Shown piece by piece: positions 42,155 through 52,840 of a stretch of 64,000 bases of DNA (positions within the stretch are counted from its first letter, which is position 1; every line of letters starts with the position of its first letter). The DNA comes from Rhodanobacter sp. LX-99 (GTDB lineage: Bacteria > Pseudomonadota > Gammaproteobacteria > Xanthomonadales > Rhodanobacteraceae): assembly GCF_018599185.1 (NCBI RefSeq), contig NZ_JAHFVL010000001.1, forward strand, positions 1,426,001-1,490,000. Direction: 5' to 3'. A model generated the notes under the pieces. The model made no database searches. It saw only the letters and a program-made list of their open reading frames with translations, and was not told the DNA's origin. Position numbers and translations under genes: made by a program.

Positions 42155-42877
42155 TCAAGCAGGCACGAAACCGCTCTGCAATGCGACTTTCGGCGGCAAC
42201 GACCAGTCGATCGGCGGCTGTCCGTGGGCCTCCAGGTAGCGGTTGGCGGCGGAGAAGTGGCCGCAGCCGAGGAAGCCGCGGTGGGCCGACAGCGGCGACG
42301 GGTGCACCGAGCTCAAAACGCAGTGCCGGCGGGTGTCGATGAGCTGGCCCTTGCGCTGGGCGTACGAGCCCCACAGCAGGAACACCAGCCCTTCGCGCTC
42401 GCGGTTCAGTGCGTCGATCGCCGCATCGGTGAAGCCCTCCCAACCCTTGCCCTGGTGCGAGCCGGCGCGACCTTCTTCCACCGTCAGCACGCTGTTGAGC
42501 AGCAGCACGCCGCGATCGGCCCAGGGCGTGAGGCAGCCGTGGTCGGGCCGCGGGATGCCGAGGTCGCGCTGGATCTCCTTGAAGATGTTCTCCAGCGACG
42601 GCGGCACCCGCACGCCGGGACGCACCGAGAAGCACAGGCCGTGCGCCTGGCCGGGGCCGTGGTACGGGTCCTGGCCCAGGATCACTACCCGCACCGCATC
42701 GAACGGGGTGTGTTCGAATGCCGCGAAGATCTCCGGACCGGGCGGGTAGATCCGTTTGCCGGCCCGCTTCTCCGCACGCAGGAACGCCGCCAGCGCCTGC
42801 ATCTCGGGACGCAGCAGGTAGTCGCCGATGCGCGCCTTCCACGACGGTTCCAGCTTGATCTGCGCCGCGTCGCTCAT
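42155..42877 (-). CDS. ung: Uracil-DNA glycosylase (family 1)
   Basis: Ung removes uracil from DNA and starts base excision repair. The 240-residue protein has the water-activating loop [18 protein letters not shown] (Asp70), and the Leu-intercalation loop [18 protein letters not shown]. The helix [21 protein letters not shown] and [12 protein letters not shown] are also family-typical. Length is standard (E. coli 229). The ATG overlaps the stop of the response-regulator gene by ATGA, so both share a transcript. Confidence 0.96.
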   Translation of the reverse strand: MSDAAQIKLEPSWKARIGDYLLRPEMQALAAFLRAEKRAGKRIYPPGPEIFAAFEHTPFDAVRVVILGQDPYHGPGQAHGLCFSVRPGVRVPPSLENIFKEIQRDLGIPRPDHGCLTPWADRGVLLLNSVLTVEEGRAGSHQGKGWEGFTDAAIDALNREREGLVFLLWGSYAQRKGQLIDTRRHCVLSSVHPSPLSAHRGFLGCGHFSAANRYLEAHGQPPIDWSLPPKVALQSGFVPA

Positions 42878-43716
42878 GCCTCGGCCGTGTGCCCGCGCAC
42901 GTGCTTCGCCACGCGCAGCTGGAACAGCAGCTTGGTGACCAGCAGTTTTTCCTCGACCGGCTTCTCGACCAGGTCGTTGGCGCCGGCCCTGATCAGCGCG
43001 GCCTGGTTGGCCGGGTTCTCGTCGCCGGTCATCACCAGCACGGGCAGCCGGCCCTTGCCGTAGCCGAACGCGCCGCGGATATGTTCGAGCAGGTCGCCGC
43101 CGGTGAGCTCGCCCTTCAGGCTGACGTCGGTGAGCACCACGTCGGCGCCCACCTCGCCCTGCGCCTTCGAGGTTTCCAGCAGGGCCAGGGCGTCCTCCAC
43201 GCTGACCACATGGCGCACGGTGAGGCCGATCTTCTCCAGCATGCGGCGGGTCGCCAGCGCCACCACGCGGCTGTCCTCGACGTACAGCACCACGCCATCG
43301 GCGGCGGCGTCCGGCCGCACGTAGCCGCGGATGAACTCGGCCAGCGCCTGGAAGCCCAGCGCCTTGTCGAAGTAGTCGGTGACGTGTTCGCCCAGCGAGC
43401 GGCGGTGCAGCCGGTCATCCACGTCGCCGGAGACCACCACGATCGGCACGTAAGCCTGCGGCGCCGACTCGCGCACGAAGCGCGCCAGCTCCAGCCCGTC
43501 CATGTCGGGCAGGCGCAGCGCTATGGTGATGAAGTCGAACACGCCATCGCCGAGCACCTGCTGCGCCTCGGCGCCGCTGCCGCAGCCGACCACCTCGACG
43601 CCGGGCAGTTCGGCCTGCAGCACGCGGGTGATCAACTGGCGCACCACGCGCGAACCGTCGACCACCAGCACCCGCGGTGCGTCAGTCAGCAGACGGCTGC
43701 TGATATTCGTACTCAT
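42874..43716 (-). CDS. Tandem-receiver response regulator without output domain
   Basis: A 280-residue protein made of two receiver domains. The second (about 141-265) is canonical: acidic pair Glu147/Asp148, phospho-acceptor Asp197 (VVLTDVSL), Thr230 and Lys252. The first (about 14-135) has lost key residues: the acceptor position is Ala66 in [13 protein letters not shown], and the acidic pair is reduced to Asp20-Gly21. So the first domain is a pseudo-receiver. No output domain or histidine kinase is present here, so it probably works by protein contact. It is coupled to ung by ATGA. Confidence 0.85.
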   Translation of the reverse strand: MSTNISSRLLTDAPRVLVVDGSRVVRQLITRVLQAELPGVEVVGCGSGAEAQQVLGDGVFDFITIALRLPDMDGLELARFVRESAPQAYVPIVVVSGDVDDRLHRRSLGEHVTDYFDKALGFQALAEFIRGYVRPDAAADGVVLYVEDSRVVALATRRMLEKIGLTVRHVVSVEDALALLETSKAQGEVGADVVLTDVSLKGELTGGDLLEHIRGAFGYGKGRLPVLVMTGDENPANQAALIRAGANDLVEKPVEEKLLVTKLLFQLRVAKHVRGHTAEA

Positions 43717-43855
43717 GCCTTAACTCACCCACCCGACTCGTGGCCGTCCTTCGCCGATGAACCTGCGGGCGCACCCCCTGCACCCGCCGCAACTGGGGAT
43801 AGTGCACCGGATGCGGCACCGGCGGTGCGATTCACGTCACCCCGGCGCAAGACCG

Positions 43856-44836
43856 TCATACCGCCTTGCGCAACTGCCACGCGCTGACCAGCCGCGCGCC
43901 GAGCCAACCCAGCGCCGCGGCGACCAGCGGCACCGCCAGCAGCAGCCATGGCGGCAAGCCGCCGACCTGCAGCTTGCCATCATAAGCCTGGCTCAACTGC
44001 GCCACCGGCGTGGCCAGCGCCAGCTCGATCAGCACCGCCAGCAACGCCGCCAGGATGCCGCTGAACAGGCCATACCAGATCCCGGCATACAGATAAGGCC
44101 GGCGCACGAACGCGCCGCTGGCGCCGACCAGCAGCAGCACGCCGATCTCCTCGTTGCGGCTGGCGATGTCCACCCGGATCGTATTGCCGACCACCAGCAG
44201 CGCCGCCAGCGCCAGCAGCGAAGCCAGCACCAGCACCACGCGATTGCCCACGCCGAGCAAGGCATCCAGCCGCTGCCGCCAGCTGCCGCTGTCCTGCACC
44301 AGGTCGACGCTGCGCAGCGTACGCACGTCCGCCACCATCTGCTCCAGCGCATGCGCGCTCACTCCCGCACGCGGCTGCAACTGCAGCACGTACGGCAGCG
44401 GGTTGTCGTCCAGCGTCTGCAGGGCACCGGAGAAGCCCTGCATCTGCGCCAGCTCATCCATGCCCTGCTGCGGCGTCTTCACCACCACCGCGGCCACCTC
44501 GGGGCGGTCGCCCAGCTGCTGGGCGAGCAGTTGCGCCTGCGACGCGGTCTGGCCGGGCTGCAGGAACACGCTGATCGCCTGGCTCTGGCCCAGCGCACGG
44601 CCGAGCTGCTGCACATTGCCCAGCAGCAGGTAGAACGCCAGCGGCAAGGCCAGCGCCAGGCCCATCACCGCGATGGTGAGCAGACTGCCGAATGGACGCG
44701 AGGCGAGCCGGCGCAGGCTCGACGCCGCGCTCCAGCGATGATGTTCCTGCCAGCTGGCGAAACGGTTGCCGCGGCTGTGGACATTGCGCTGCGGCGCATC
44801 CGCGGACACGTGCAGGGTTTCCGGCACCGTGTTCAC
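43856..44836 (-). CDS. ftsX: Cell division protein FtsX
   Basis: FtsX is the membrane subunit of the FtsEX complex that activates EnvC at the septum. The 326-residue protein has a cytoplasmic N terminus, a first helix (GSLLTIAVMGLALALPLAFYLLL), a periplasmic domain (about 75-185), and three more helices in the C-terminal half. NTIRVDIASRNEEIGVLLLVGAS is the FtsX-family loop. Translation starts at GTG 44836, which overlaps the ftsE stop as GTGA. Length is near E. coli FtsX (352). Confidence 0.94.
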   Translation of the reverse strand: MNTVPETLHVSADAPQRNVHSRGNRFASWQEHHRWSAASSLRRLASRPFGSLLTIAVMGLALALPLAFYLLLGNVQQLGRALGQSQAISVFLQPGQTASQAQLLAQQLGDRPEVAAVVVKTPQQGMDELAQMQGFSGALQTLDDNPLPYVLQLQPRAGVSAHALEQMVADVRTLRSVDLVQDSGSWRQRLDALLGVGNRVVLVLASLLALAALLVVGNTIRVDIASRNEEIGVLLLVGASGAFVRRPYLYAGIWYGLFSGILAALLAVLIELALATPVAQLSQAYDGKLQVGGLPPWLLLAVPLVAAALGWLGARLVSAWQLRKAV

Positions 44837-45510
44837 AGCACCTCCTGCGCGGCCAGGTCGGCCACCAGGCGGCCATGGTCCAGCACGATCACGCGCTTCT
44901 TCATGCGCTTGATCAGCGGCAGGTCGTGGCTGGCGATCAGCACGGTGGTGCCGACCTGCTGGAACTCGCCGAACAGGCCCATGATCTCCACCGCCAGTTG
45001 CGGGTCGAGGTTGCCGGTGGGCTCGTCGGCGATCAGCAGCGCGGGACGCGCCACGATCGCGCGGGCGATGCCCACGCGCTGTTGCTCGCCGGTGGACAAC
45101 GTCGCCGGCAGCTGCCGCTCGTAGGCGAGCAGGCCGACCTTCTCCAGCGCCGCGCGCACCCGCCGGGCGCGTTCGGCGCGGGCGATGCCGCCGATCGCCA
45201 GCGGCAGCTCGACGTTGGCGAACACGCTGCGATCCAGCAGCAGGCGATGATCCTGGAACACCATGCCGACATGCCTGCGCCACTTCGGGATGCCGCTGTG
45301 GCGAATCTTCGCCAGGCTCCTGCCGTCCACGCTGATCACGCCGTGCGAGGGCCGCTCGATCAGTCCCAGCAGCTTGAGCAGGGTGCTCTTGCCGGCGCCG
45401 GAATGCCCGGTGACGAAGGCCATCTCGCCCGTCGGCACCTCGAACGAAAGCTGCGAGAGCGCCTCATGGCCGCCCTCGTAGCGCTTGCTGACTTGATCGA
45501 AATGGATCAC
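44833..45510 (-). CDS. ftsE: Cell division ATP-binding protein FtsE
   Basis: FtsE is the ABC ATPase partner of FtsX. The 225-residue protein has Walker A GHSGAGKST (about 36-44), the ABC signature LSTGEQQRVGIARAI with the Thr variant, Walker B LLIADEPTGNLD and the switch His in SHD. It starts MIHFDQVSKRYEGG like other FtsE proteins. ftsX begins inside its stop codon, so the two are made together. Confidence 0.96.
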   Translation of the reverse strand: MIHFDQVSKRYEGGHEALSQLSFEVPTGEMAFVTGHSGAGKSTLLKLLGLIERPSHGVISVDGRSLAKIRHSGIPKWRRHVGMVFQDHRLLLDRSVFANVELPLAIGGIARAERARRVRAALEKVGLLAYERQLPATLSTGEQQRVGIARAIVARPALLIADEPTGNLDPQLAVEIMGLFGEFQQVGTTVLIASHDLPLIKRMKKRVIVLDHGRLVADLAAQEVL

Positions 45511-45587
45511 CGAGCGTCCCCGAGCCTGCGTGTCGTCATATCGACGGCAAGGATAAGGGAAGCCGGCCGCAAGATGCGGACTTCTCT

Positions 45588-45615
45588 GATCGCCGCGGTT
45601 CAGCCCGCGGCGATC
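45588..45615 (-). terminator. Stem-loop after rhlB
   Basis: GATCGCCGCGG (45588-45598) pairs perfectly with CCGCGGCGATC (45605-45615) over a 6-base loop. It lies 8 bases beyond the rhlB stop on the minus strand. There is no T run, so it may work with Rho or as a 3' end stabiliser. Confidence 0.6.
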
Positions 45616-45622
45616 ATGGCGT

Positions 45623-47368
45623 TCAGCGGCCGGTGAACAGGCGGGTCAAGCGGCGGAACAGGCCCGGCTTTTTCGGATGAGCGTGTTCGACGGCCTTGCC
45701 CGAGGTCACCGCGACCTGCCGCGACGGCCGGCTGTGCACCGCGCCGCCGGACTCGGCCGCATTGCGCTCGCGCGGCGGGCGACGCTCGCCCCGCGGCGCG
45801 CGATTGCCCTCGGCCACCGCTGCCTGGTGGCCGGTCGCCTCGACGCCATCGGTGGGCGCACCTTCGCGGCGGCGATTGCGACCGCCGCGGCGACGACGCG
45901 GCTTGCGCGTGCCTTCGGCGGCTACGCTGCCGCCGGCCGCCGGTGCGTCGGTCTTGTGCACGGCCACGGCGACCGGCTGTCCCGCTGCGGCGGCGGCACT
46001 GCCGTCGGCCACGGCCGGCCGGCGCTCGCGCGGCGGACGCGAAGCGCCGCGGCTGCCGCCGCCGTGCTCGCCACTGCGGCCGGGACCACCACGCCGCGGC
46101 TTCTCGCCCGGACGCGGCGGTACCACGTCGCCGAACGCGGCGCTGTCGGCGGCGGCGTTCGCGGCGAACTCGGGGTCGACCGCGCGCGGCTTCGGCATCA
46201 CCAGCAGCTCCGGATCCATCGATGCGACCGGGATGCTCTGGCCGATATAGGTCTCGATGTCCGGCAGCGACATCGCGTACAGGTCGCAGGCGAAGCTGAT
46301 CGCGTCGCCCTCGGCGCCGAGCCGCGCGGTGCGGCCGATGCGGTGCACGTAATCCTCGGCCTCGTGCGGCAGGTCGTAGTTGAAGACGTGGCTGACCGCC
46401 GGGATGTGCAGGCCGCGTGCGGCCACGTCGGTGGCCACCAGGATGTCCAGTTGGCCGTCCTGGAAACGCTGCAGCAGTTTCTGCCGCTTCAGCTGCGGCA
46501 CGTCGCCGGAGATCGCGCCGACGCGGCAGCCGTGGCGCTTCACGCGCTCGGTGATGCGCTCGGCGGCGGCCTTGGTGTTGACGAAGATGATGCTGCGGCT
46601 GGGCTGGTGCCGGTCGATCAGGTTCAGCAGCAGCGGCATCTTCTCTTCCTTGGCCGGGAAGTAGACCAGCTGGCGCACCTTGTCGGCGGTGACGTTGTCG
46701 CTCTCCACCACCAGCTTCTCGGCCTCGTGCATGTGCTCGTAGGCCAGCTCCAGCACGCGATGGCTCAGGGTGGCGGAGAACAGCAGCACCTGGCGCTGTT
46801 CGCGCGGCGGCAGCTTGCGGAAGATGAAGCGCACGTCCTTGATGAAGCCGAGGTCGAACATCCGGTCGGCCTCGTCGATCACCATCACTTCGACGCTGTT
46901 GAGGCTGAACACGCCCTGCTTGTGGTAGTCGAGCAGGCGGCCGGGGGTGGCGATGATGATGTCGCAGCCGTCTTTCAATTGCTGGCGCTGCTTGTCGTAG
47001 TCGACGCCGCCGTAGATCAGTGCGCTGCGCAGGCCGGTGTGGCGGCCGATCGCCTTGGCGTCCTTCTCGATCTGGATCGCCAGCTCGCGGGTGGGCGCGA
47101 TCACCAGCGCGCGCGGGTCGCTGTCCTTGCGCTCGGCCACCGCCGGCGTGGTCAGCAGGCGATTCATCAGCGCGACCAGGAACGCACAGGTCTTGCCGGT
47201 GCCGGTCTGCGCCTGGCCGGCGACGTCGCGCCCGGCCAGCGCCAGCGGCAGGGTCATTTCCTGGATCGGCGTGCAGCGGGTGAAGCCGCTGTCGTCCAGG
47301 CCCTGCTGCAGCAGCGGATGAAGATCGAAGTTGGTGAAGAAGGTATCGGTGAGTACGGTTTGTGACAT
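45623..47368 (-). CDS. rhlB: ATP-dependent RNA helicase RhlB with long basic tail
   Basis: RhlB is a DEAD-box helicase of the RNA degradosome. The 581-residue protein has Walker A AQTGTGKT (53-60), [13 protein letters not shown] (165-168), SAT (198-200) and HRIGRTAR (342-349). The core ends near 390. A tail of about 190 residues follows, rich in Arg, Gly, Pro and Ala, with [11 protein letters not shown] near 510 and [11 protein letters not shown] near 545. E. coli RhlB (421) has only a short tail. The ATG at 47368 gives [11 protein letters not shown], as in homologues. It diverges from trxA-rho, the order also found in E. coli. Confidence 0.94.
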   Translation of the reverse strand: MSQTVLTDTFFTNFDLHPLLQQGLDDSGFTRCTPIQEMTLPLALAGRDVAGQAQTGTGKTCAFLVALMNRLLTTPAVAERKDSDPRALVIAPTRELAIQIEKDAKAIGRHTGLRSALIYGGVDYDKQRQQLKDGCDIIIATPGRLLDYHKQGVFSLNSVEVMVIDEADRMFDLGFIKDVRFIFRKLPPREQRQVLLFSATLSHRVLELAYEHMHEAEKLVVESDNVTADKVRQLVYFPAKEEKMPLLLNLIDRHQPSRSIIFVNTKAAAERITERVKRHGCRVGAISGDVPQLKRQKLLQRFQDGQLDILVATDVAARGLHIPAVSHVFNYDLPHEAEDYVHRIGRTARLGAEGDAISFACDLYAMSLPDIETYIGQSIPVASMDPELLVMPKPRAVDPEFAANAAADSAAFGDVVPPRPGEKPRRGGPGRSGEHGGGSRGASRPPRERRPAVADGSAAAAAGQPVAVAVHKTDAPAAGGSVAAEGTRKPRRRRGGRNRRREGAPTDGVEATGHQAAVAEGNRAPRGERRPPRERNAAESGGAVHSRPSRQVAVTSGKAVEHAHPKKPGLFRRLTRLFTGR

Positions 47369-47752
47369 ATGCGGATGGTTGACCTTGCCTGACGGCGGCG
47401 TGATGCGCTGCACTTGGCTCCAGGCGCCGGATGTCGGCGCGAAAGCGGTGCAGGACGGGTGCGCGATGCGCGGCGAAGCGGCTCAATGTCAGGGTCAACA
47501 AGGTCGCGCCGCGGCTGGCGACGCCGTAGTTGCCGGCGGTCTGACGGGCGGCTGTGCAAGCCGCCCTTGAATCGTGCCCGGAGTTGCGCTGGAATGAAGG
47601 CTTGCCGCCCTCCTCCTGCCCAACCCGCGCTTCGTGGGCGCCTGAGTGTAGCCGATGACGGCCCCGCCCGTCCTCACTCCTTGTTTTTCCACCCCGGTCA
47701 CCCCATTGTTCTGCACCTGCCAGTTTTGCGCCCCCAGCCACGGAGATCCCCG
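47369..47752. other. 384-base divergent region between rhlB and trxA
   Basis: No gene is supported. GGGCGGCT (47546-47553) and AGCCGCCC (47559-47566) form an 8-base hairpin in what would be the rhlB leader. TTGTTTTTCC near 47681 is T-rich and may be part of the trxA promoter, but no convincing -10 follows. The rest shows nothing clear. Confidence 0.45.
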
Positions 47753-48079
47753 GTGAGCGACCTGATTACCCATGTGAACGACGACGCCTTCGACGAGCAG
47801 GTGCTCAAATCCGAAACCCCGGTGCTGCTGGATTTCTGGGCGGAATGGTGCGGCCCGTGCAAGGCCATCGCGCCGATGCTGGACGAGATCGCCCAGCAGT
47901 ACGAAGGCAAGCTGCGCATCGTCAAGGTCAACATCGACCAGAACCAGCAGACCCCGCGAGCCTATGGCGTGCGCGGCATCCCGACCCTGATGGTGTTCAA
48001 GAACGGCAAGGTCGAGGCGACCCAGATCGGCGCCGTCAGCAAGGGCCAGCTGACCCAGATGATCGACAAGGCCATCTGA
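47753..48079 (+). CDS. trxA: Thioredoxin 1
   Basis: Thioredoxin reduces cytoplasmic disulfides with electrons from thioredoxin reductase. The 108-residue protein has the active site [16 protein letters not shown] (Cys33/Cys36 by family numbering) and the cis-Pro loop [12 protein letters not shown]. It starts at GTG 47753 with GGAG 7 bases upstream. The trxA-rho order next to divergent rhlB is conserved in gammaproteobacteria. Confidence 0.96.
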   Translation: MSDLITHVNDDAFDEQVLKSETPVLLDFWAEWCGPCKAIAPMLDEIAQQYEGKLRIVKVNIDQNQQTPRAYGVRGIPTLMVFKNGKVEATQIGAVSKGQLTQMIDKAI

Positions 48080-48141
48080 TCCACCCGCTGCAAACCCGCA
48101 GCACGGAGCCGGCTCGGCTGAGTACGGCCGGCTCACGAGGC

Positions 48142-48200
48142 TTTACGCCGATGCGCAGCGGGTGCTAGATTCAGCGCGTCCGTCGGGACAGTCCTGTCCC
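48142..48200 (+). promoter_or_regulatory. Putative rho promoter and leader palindrome
   Basis: TTTACG (48142-48147), an 18-base spacer and TAGATT (48166-48171) form a weak sigma-70 promoter. Just after the start point, GGGACAG and CTGTCCC (48185-48191 and 48194-48200) form a 7-base dyad. Upstream, GAGCCGG/CCGGCTC (48106-48112 and 48128-48134) may end trxA transcripts. rho is autoregulated through its leader in E. coli; the dyad could play a part here. Confidence 0.35.
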
Positions 48201-48266
48201 CTTGCGCCTTCCGCGCGACGCACACCCTCCCTCCTGTAATTCAACGGCGCCCTGCGAGGATTGCCC

Positions 48267-50093
48267 GTGTCCGATACCGATAACACCATTTCGAACGACG
48301 CCAAGAGCGCCGATACCAAGCCTGTTGCCGAAGGCAAGCCCGAGCCGCGCCCCCGCGCGCCGCGCCGCACGGCCGCAGCGATCGCGGCGGCAAGCGCCGA
48401 GAAACCGGCCATCCCCGCTTCCGCGGCACCGGCGGCTGCCCCGGCGGCAACCGAACGTGCCATGCCGCCGGCGCCCGCACCGGTACAGGCCAGCCTGCCG
48501 GTAACTCCCGCACCGGCCAGCGATTCGCCCGCACCGCGTGCCGCGCAGGAGCCGCGCGAATCCGCCTCCCAGCCAGGCCAGAACCAGAACCAGGATCAGG
48601 GCCAAGGTCAGGGTCAGCCGCAGGCGCAGAACCCGAACCAGGGCCAGAACCCGAACAACAACGCCGGCCGCGAAGGTCGCGAAGGCCGTGGCCGCCGGCG
48701 TCGCAACGAGCGCGGCGGCAACCCGAACCAGCAACAGCAGGGGCGCCCGCAGGGCGGCGGCCATCCGCGGCCCAACCCGAACGGCCTGCCGGTGGATGAC
48801 GACAACGCCGACCCGGGCAGCAACGACCGGGTGATCAACCTCACCGAGCTCAAGCGCAAGAACGCGATCCAGCTGCTGGAATTCGCCGAGTCGCTGGGCG
48901 TGCACGAAGGCGTCGCCCGTGCGCGCAAGCAGGACGTGATCTTCAACGTGCTCAAGGCGCATGCCCGCTCCGGCGGCGGCATCTGGGCCGAAGGCGTGCT
49001 GGAAATCCTGCAGGACGGCTTCGGCTTCCTGCGTTCGGCCGACGAGTCGTACCTGGCCGGTCCCGACGACATCTACGTGTCGCCCAGCCAGATCCGCCGC
49101 TTCAACCTGCGCACCGGCGACTACATCACCGGCCGCGTGCGCCACCCGAAGGAAGGCGAGCGCTACTTCGCGATGCTGCGCGTCGACGACATCAACGGCG
49201 ATCCGCCGGAGGCGTCGAAGAACAAGATGCTGTTCGAGAACCTCACCCCGCTGTTCCCGCGCAAGGCGTACAAGCTGGAGCGCGGCAACGGGTCGAGCGA
49301 GGACATCACCGGCCGCATCCTCGATCTCATCGCGCCGATCGGCAAGGGCCAGCGCGGCCTGATCGTCTCCCAGCCGAAATCCGGCAAGACGATGATGCTG
49401 CAGAACATCGCCCAGGCGATCCAGTACAACCATCCCGAATCGCACCTGATCATGCTGCTGATCGACGAGCGCCCGGAAGAAGTGACCGAGATCGCCCGCA
49501 CCGTGCGCGCCGAGGTGATTTCCTCGACCTTCGACGAGCCGGCCGTGCGCCACGTGCAGGTCGCCGAGATGGTGATCGAGCGCGCCAAGCGCCTGGTCGA
49601 GCACAAGAAGGACGTGGTGATCCTGCTCGACTCGATCACCCGCCTCGCCCGCGCCTACAACACCGTGGTGCCCTCATCCGGCAAGGTGCTCACCGGCGGC
49701 GTGGACGCCAACGCGCTGCAGCGCCCGAAGCGTTTCTTCGGCGCCGCACGCAATGTGGAGGAAGGCGGCAGCCTCACCATCATCGCCACCGCGCTGACCG
49801 ACACCGGCAGCAAGATGGACGAGGTGATCTACGAGGAGTTCAAGGGCACCGGCAACATGGAAGTGCACCTGTCCCGTCGCATCTCCGAGAAGCGCGTCTA
49901 CCCGGCCATCGACATCAACCGCTCCGGCACCCGCCGCGAGGATCTCTTGATCGACCCGGACATGCTGGCCAAGATCTGGATCCTGCGCAAACTGCTGCAC
50001 CCGATGGACGAGCTGGCCGCGATGGAGTTCATGCTCGACAAGATGAAGAACACCAAGTCCAACGACGAGTTCTTCAATTCGATGAAGCGCTGA
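48267..50093 (+). CDS. rho: Transcription termination factor Rho with Q/N-rich N-terminal extension
   Basis: Rho is the hexameric RNA translocase that ends transcription. Residues 189-608 align end to end with the 419-residue E. coli protein: NLTELKRK (RNA-binding domain start), [23 protein letters not shown], Walker A QPKSGKT (about 366-372), Walker [11 protein letters not shown] and the R-loop/Q-loop region [19 protein letters not shown]. Residues 1-188 are extra: Ala/Pro-rich to about 100, Gln/Asn-rich 103-133, then Arg/Gly-rich. The GTG start at 48267 has GAGGA 6 bases upstream. A perfect intrinsic terminator follows the stop. Confidence 0.96.
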   Translation: MSDTDNTISNDAKSADTKPVAEGKPEPRPRAPRRTAAAIAAASAEKPAIPASAAPAAAPAATERAMPPAPAPVQASLPVTPAPASDSPAPRAAQEPRESASQPGQNQNQDQGQGQGQPQAQNPNQGQNPNNNAGREGREGRGRRRRNERGGNPNQQQQGRPQGGGHPRPNPNGLPVDDDNADPGSNDRVINLTELKRKNAIQLLEFAESLGVHEGVARARKQDVIFNVLKAHARSGGGIWAEGVLEILQDGFGFLRSADESYLAGPDDIYVSPSQIRRFNLRTGDYITGRVRHPKEGERYFAMLRVDDINGDPPEASKNKMLFENLTPLFPRKAYKLERGNGSSEDITGRILDLIAPIGKGQRGLIVSQPKSGKTMMLQNIAQAIQYNHPESHLIMLLIDERPEEVTEIARTVRAEVISSTFDEPAVRHVQVAEMVIERAKRLVEHKKDVVILLDSITRLARAYNTVVPSSGKVLTGGVDANALQRPKRFFGAARNVEEGGSLTIIATALTDTGSKMDEVIYEEFKGTGNMEVHLSRRISEKRVYPAIDINRSGTRREDLLIDPDMLAKIWILRKLLHPMDELAAMEFMLDKMKNTKSNDEFFNSMKR

Positions 50094-50115
50094 GATCGGC
50101 CCGCCGATTTGCGTC

Positions 50116-50144
50116 AAAACGGGGCCTACGGGCCCCGTTTTCTT
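50116..50144 (+). terminator. Intrinsic terminator of rho
   Basis: AAAACGGGGCC (50116-50126) pairs perfectly with GGCCCCGTTTT (50131-50141) over a TACG loop, and the T run continues as TTTTCTT. It is 22 bases after the rho stop. Confidence 0.9.
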
Positions 50145-50252
50145 GTCAGTCGGGCGAATCTGCACCGCCACGTACAATTATTTCTCGTCAACCCCTTTTC
50201 GTGGCTCCGTGGCGCCTCCATAGTCAGAGCCTCACCCAGCGAGGCTTCGCCC

Positions 50253-51620
50253 GTGTCCATACCCAGTGCCGTCAAGAGCACCCCGATCCAGGGCCGCCAG
50301 CAGCTTGCCGACTACCTCGCCGCCGGCGAGAAGCCGCGCGAGGCCTGGCGTATCGGCACCGAGCACGAGAAGTTCGGCTTCCTTGCCGACAACCTGCGCC
50401 CGCCGACCTTCGAGGGCGAGCGCGGCATCAAGCTGCTGCTGGAAACCATCGCCACCCGTTACGGCTGGGACGTGGCCCGCGAAGGCGAGAACCCGGTGGC
50501 GCTGTCGCGCGACAAGGCCTCGATCACGCTGGAACCGGCCGGCCAGCTGGAGTTGTCCGGCGCACCGCTGGAAACCATCCACCAGACCTGCTGCGAGGTG
50601 AACTCGCACCTGGAAGAAGTGCGTTCGGTCGCCGACGGCATGGGGCTGGGCTTCCTCGGCATGGGCTTTCAGCCGAAGTGGCGCCGCGACGAGATGCCGT
50701 GGATGCCGAAGGGCCGCTACAAGATCATGCGCGAGTACATGCCCAAGGTCGGTTCGCTCGGCCTGGACATGATGACGCGCACCTGCACGGTACAGGTGAA
50801 CCTGGATTTCTCGTCCGAAGCGGACATGATCAAGAAGTTCCGCGTCGGCCTCGCGCTGCAGCCGATCGCCACCGCGCTGTTCGCCGATTCGCCATTCACC
50901 GAAGGACGTCCAAACGGCTATCTGTCGTACCGTTCGCACATCTGGACCGACACCGACCCGGACCGCACCGGCATGCTCGACTTCGTGTTCGCCGACGGCT
51001 TCGGCTACGAGCGTTACGTCGACTACATCCTCGACGTGCCGATGTACTTCAGCTTCCAGGACGGCCGCTACATCGACCTGGCCGGGCAGGACTTCAAGCG
51101 CTTCCTCGCCGGCGAACTGCCCACGTTGCCGGGCGTCCACGCGACGATGAAGGACTTCGCCGACCACCTCACCACCGCCTTCCCCGAGGTGCGCCTGAAG
51201 CAGTACCTGGAGATGCGCGGCGCCGACGGCGGCCCGTGGAACCGGCTGTGCGCGCTGCCCGCGTTCTGGGTCGGCCTGCTGTATGACCAGCAGGCACTGG
51301 ACGCCGCGTGGGACCTGGTCAAGGACTTCACCCGCGAGGAACGCCACGCGCTGCGCGACGGCGTGCCGAAGCACGCGCTGAAGTTGCCGTTCCGCAGCGG
51401 CACCGTGCGCGACCTCGCCGAGGAAGCACTGAAGATCGCCGGCCACGGCCTCAAGCGTCGCGCCCGCCTCAACCGGAACGGCGCCGACGAGAGCATCTTC
51501 CTGGAACCGATGGTCGAGATCGTGCAGGCCAACCAGACCCCGGCCGAACGCAAGCTGGAGCTGTTCCACGGCGCGTGGAACGGCAGCGTCGACCCGGTGT
51601 TCCGCGAGTTCGCGTACTGA
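50253..51620 (+). CDS. gshA: Glutamate-cysteine ligase (plant/alphaproteobacterial type)
   Basis: This enzyme joins glutamate and cysteine, the first step of glutathione synthesis. The 455-residue protein belongs to the GCS2-like branch typical of xanthomonads and plants, not the E. coli GshA branch. Marks include [11 protein letters not shown], then [48 protein letters not shown] and the tail EAEELKIA-like [17 protein letters not shown]. It starts at GTG 50253 with GAGG 8 bases upstream. A TACAAT hexamer at 50173-50178 may be its -10. It converges with pyrC, with 6 bases between stops. Confidence 0.93.
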   Translation: MSIPSAVKSTPIQGRQQLADYLAAGEKPREAWRIGTEHEKFGFLADNLRPPTFEGERGIKLLLETIATRYGWDVAREGENPVALSRDKASITLEPAGQLELSGAPLETIHQTCCEVNSHLEEVRSVADGMGLGFLGMGFQPKWRRDEMPWMPKGRYKIMREYMPKVGSLGLDMMTRTCTVQVNLDFSSEADMIKKFRVGLALQPIATALFADSPFTEGRPNGYLSYRSHIWTDTDPDRTGMLDFVFADGFGYERYVDYILDVPMYFSFQDGRYIDLAGQDFKRFLAGELPTLPGVHATMKDFADHLTTAFPEVRLKQYLEMRGADGGPWNRLCALPAFWVGLLYDQQALDAAWDLVKDFTREERHALRDGVPKHALKLPFRSGTVRDLAEEALKIAGHGLKRRARLNRNGADESIFLEPMVEIVQANQTPAERKLELFHGAWNGSVDPVFREFAY

Positions 51621-51626
51621 GGGCGG

Positions 51627-52679
51627 TCAGGGCGTGGTCGTTTCCAGCAACGACCACGCTACCGACTCGCCGGCGCGCATCGGTTTGCAGGTGGACCCGG
51701 CCAGCGGATATTCGCCCGGCACAATCCACGGCGTGCGTTCGAGCACGGTGCGATCCTGGTTGCGCGGCAGCCGGTAGAAATCGGCGCCATGGAAGCTGGC
51801 AAACGCTTCCAGCCGATCCAGTCGGCCCGCCTGCTCGAACGCCTCGGCATACAGCTCCAGCGCCGCGTGGGCCGTGTACAGCCCCGCACACCCGCAGGCC
51901 GATTCCTTCGCTTCGCGCGGATGCGGCGCACTGTCCGTGCCGAGGAAAAAGTGCGCATCGCCGCTGGTGGCCGCCTGCAGCAGGGCGGTGCGGTGCGTCT
52001 CCCGCTTGAGGATCGGGGCGCAGTAGTTGTGCGGGCGGATGCCGCCCTCGAACAACGCGTTGCGGTTGAGCAGCAGGTGGTGCGCGGTAATGGTGGCCGC
52101 CACGTTGGCCGGCGCGCCGCGGACGAACTCGACCGCATCGCGCGTGGTGATGTGTTCCAGCACCATGCGCAAGGCCGGAAACCGGGCCTGCAGCGGCAGC
52201 AGGTGGCGTTCGATGAAAACGCGTTCGCGATCGAAGATGTCGATGTCCGGATCGGTGACCTCGCCGTGCAGCAGCAGCGGCAGTTCGTGCCGCTCCATCG
52301 CCTCGATCACTCGATACACCCGCGACAGCTCGCGCACGCCGGACTGCGAATTGGTGGTGGCGCCAGCGGGGTAGTACTTCACGGCAAACACGCTGTCGCT
52401 GCTTTTCGCGCGGGCGATTTCTTCGGCGGGCGTATCCTCGGTGAGGTACAGCGTCATCAGCGGCTGGAAGCGCGAGCCCGCCGGCAGGCTCGCGAGGATG
52501 CGCCGGCGATAGTCCTCCGCCTGCGCCACCGTGGTCACCGGCGGCTTGAGGTTCGGCATCACGATGGCGCGCGCGAACCGCTGCGCGGTATGGGCAATCA
52601 CCGAGGCCAGCGCGTCGCCATCCCGAAGATGCAGGTGCCAGTCATCGGGGCGGGTGATTTCAAGGCGCGTGGGTGTCAT
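51627..52679 (-). CDS. pyrC: Dihydroorotase (class II)
   Basis: PyrC cyclises carbamoyl aspartate to dihydroorotate in pyrimidine synthesis. The 350-residue protein has the zinc His pair [10 protein letters not shown] (15, 17), the carboxylated Lys in [42 protein letters not shown] and the catalytic Asp in GTDSAPHP. Length equals E. coli PyrC (348). The ATG at 52679 is chosen because [21 protein letters not shown] matches the family start; no strong ribosome site is seen. Confidence 0.95.
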   Translation of the reverse strand: MTPTRLEITRPDDWHLHLRDGDALASVIAHTAQRFARAIVMPNLKPPVTTVAQAEDYRRRILASLPAGSRFQPLMTLYLTEDTPAEEIARAKSSDSVFAVKYYPAGATTNSQSGVRELSRVYRVIEAMERHELPLLLHGEVTDPDIDIFDRERVFIERHLLPLQARFPALRMVLEHITTRDAVEFVRGAPANVAATITAHHLLLNRNALFEGGIRPHNYCAPILKRETHRTALLQAATSGDAHFFLGTDSAPHPREAKESACGCAGLYTAHAALELYAEAFEQAGRLDRLEAFASFHGADFYRLPRNQDRTVLERTPWIVPGEYPLAGSTCKPMRAGESVAWSLLETTTP

Positions 52680-52840
52680 GGCTGGCAGACTCGGTCGGGC
52701 AGATAGGGATGACGGTGGCCGGGCGACGGACGTGCCCGCGGCAAATGCACGGTTCGTGGCGACAGCGGCGCTGATTGCACATGGTATCGCGTGACCGCAC
52801 GGGGCATCGCGCCCGAAGTCCCCGCGCTCGTTTCCGCCGG

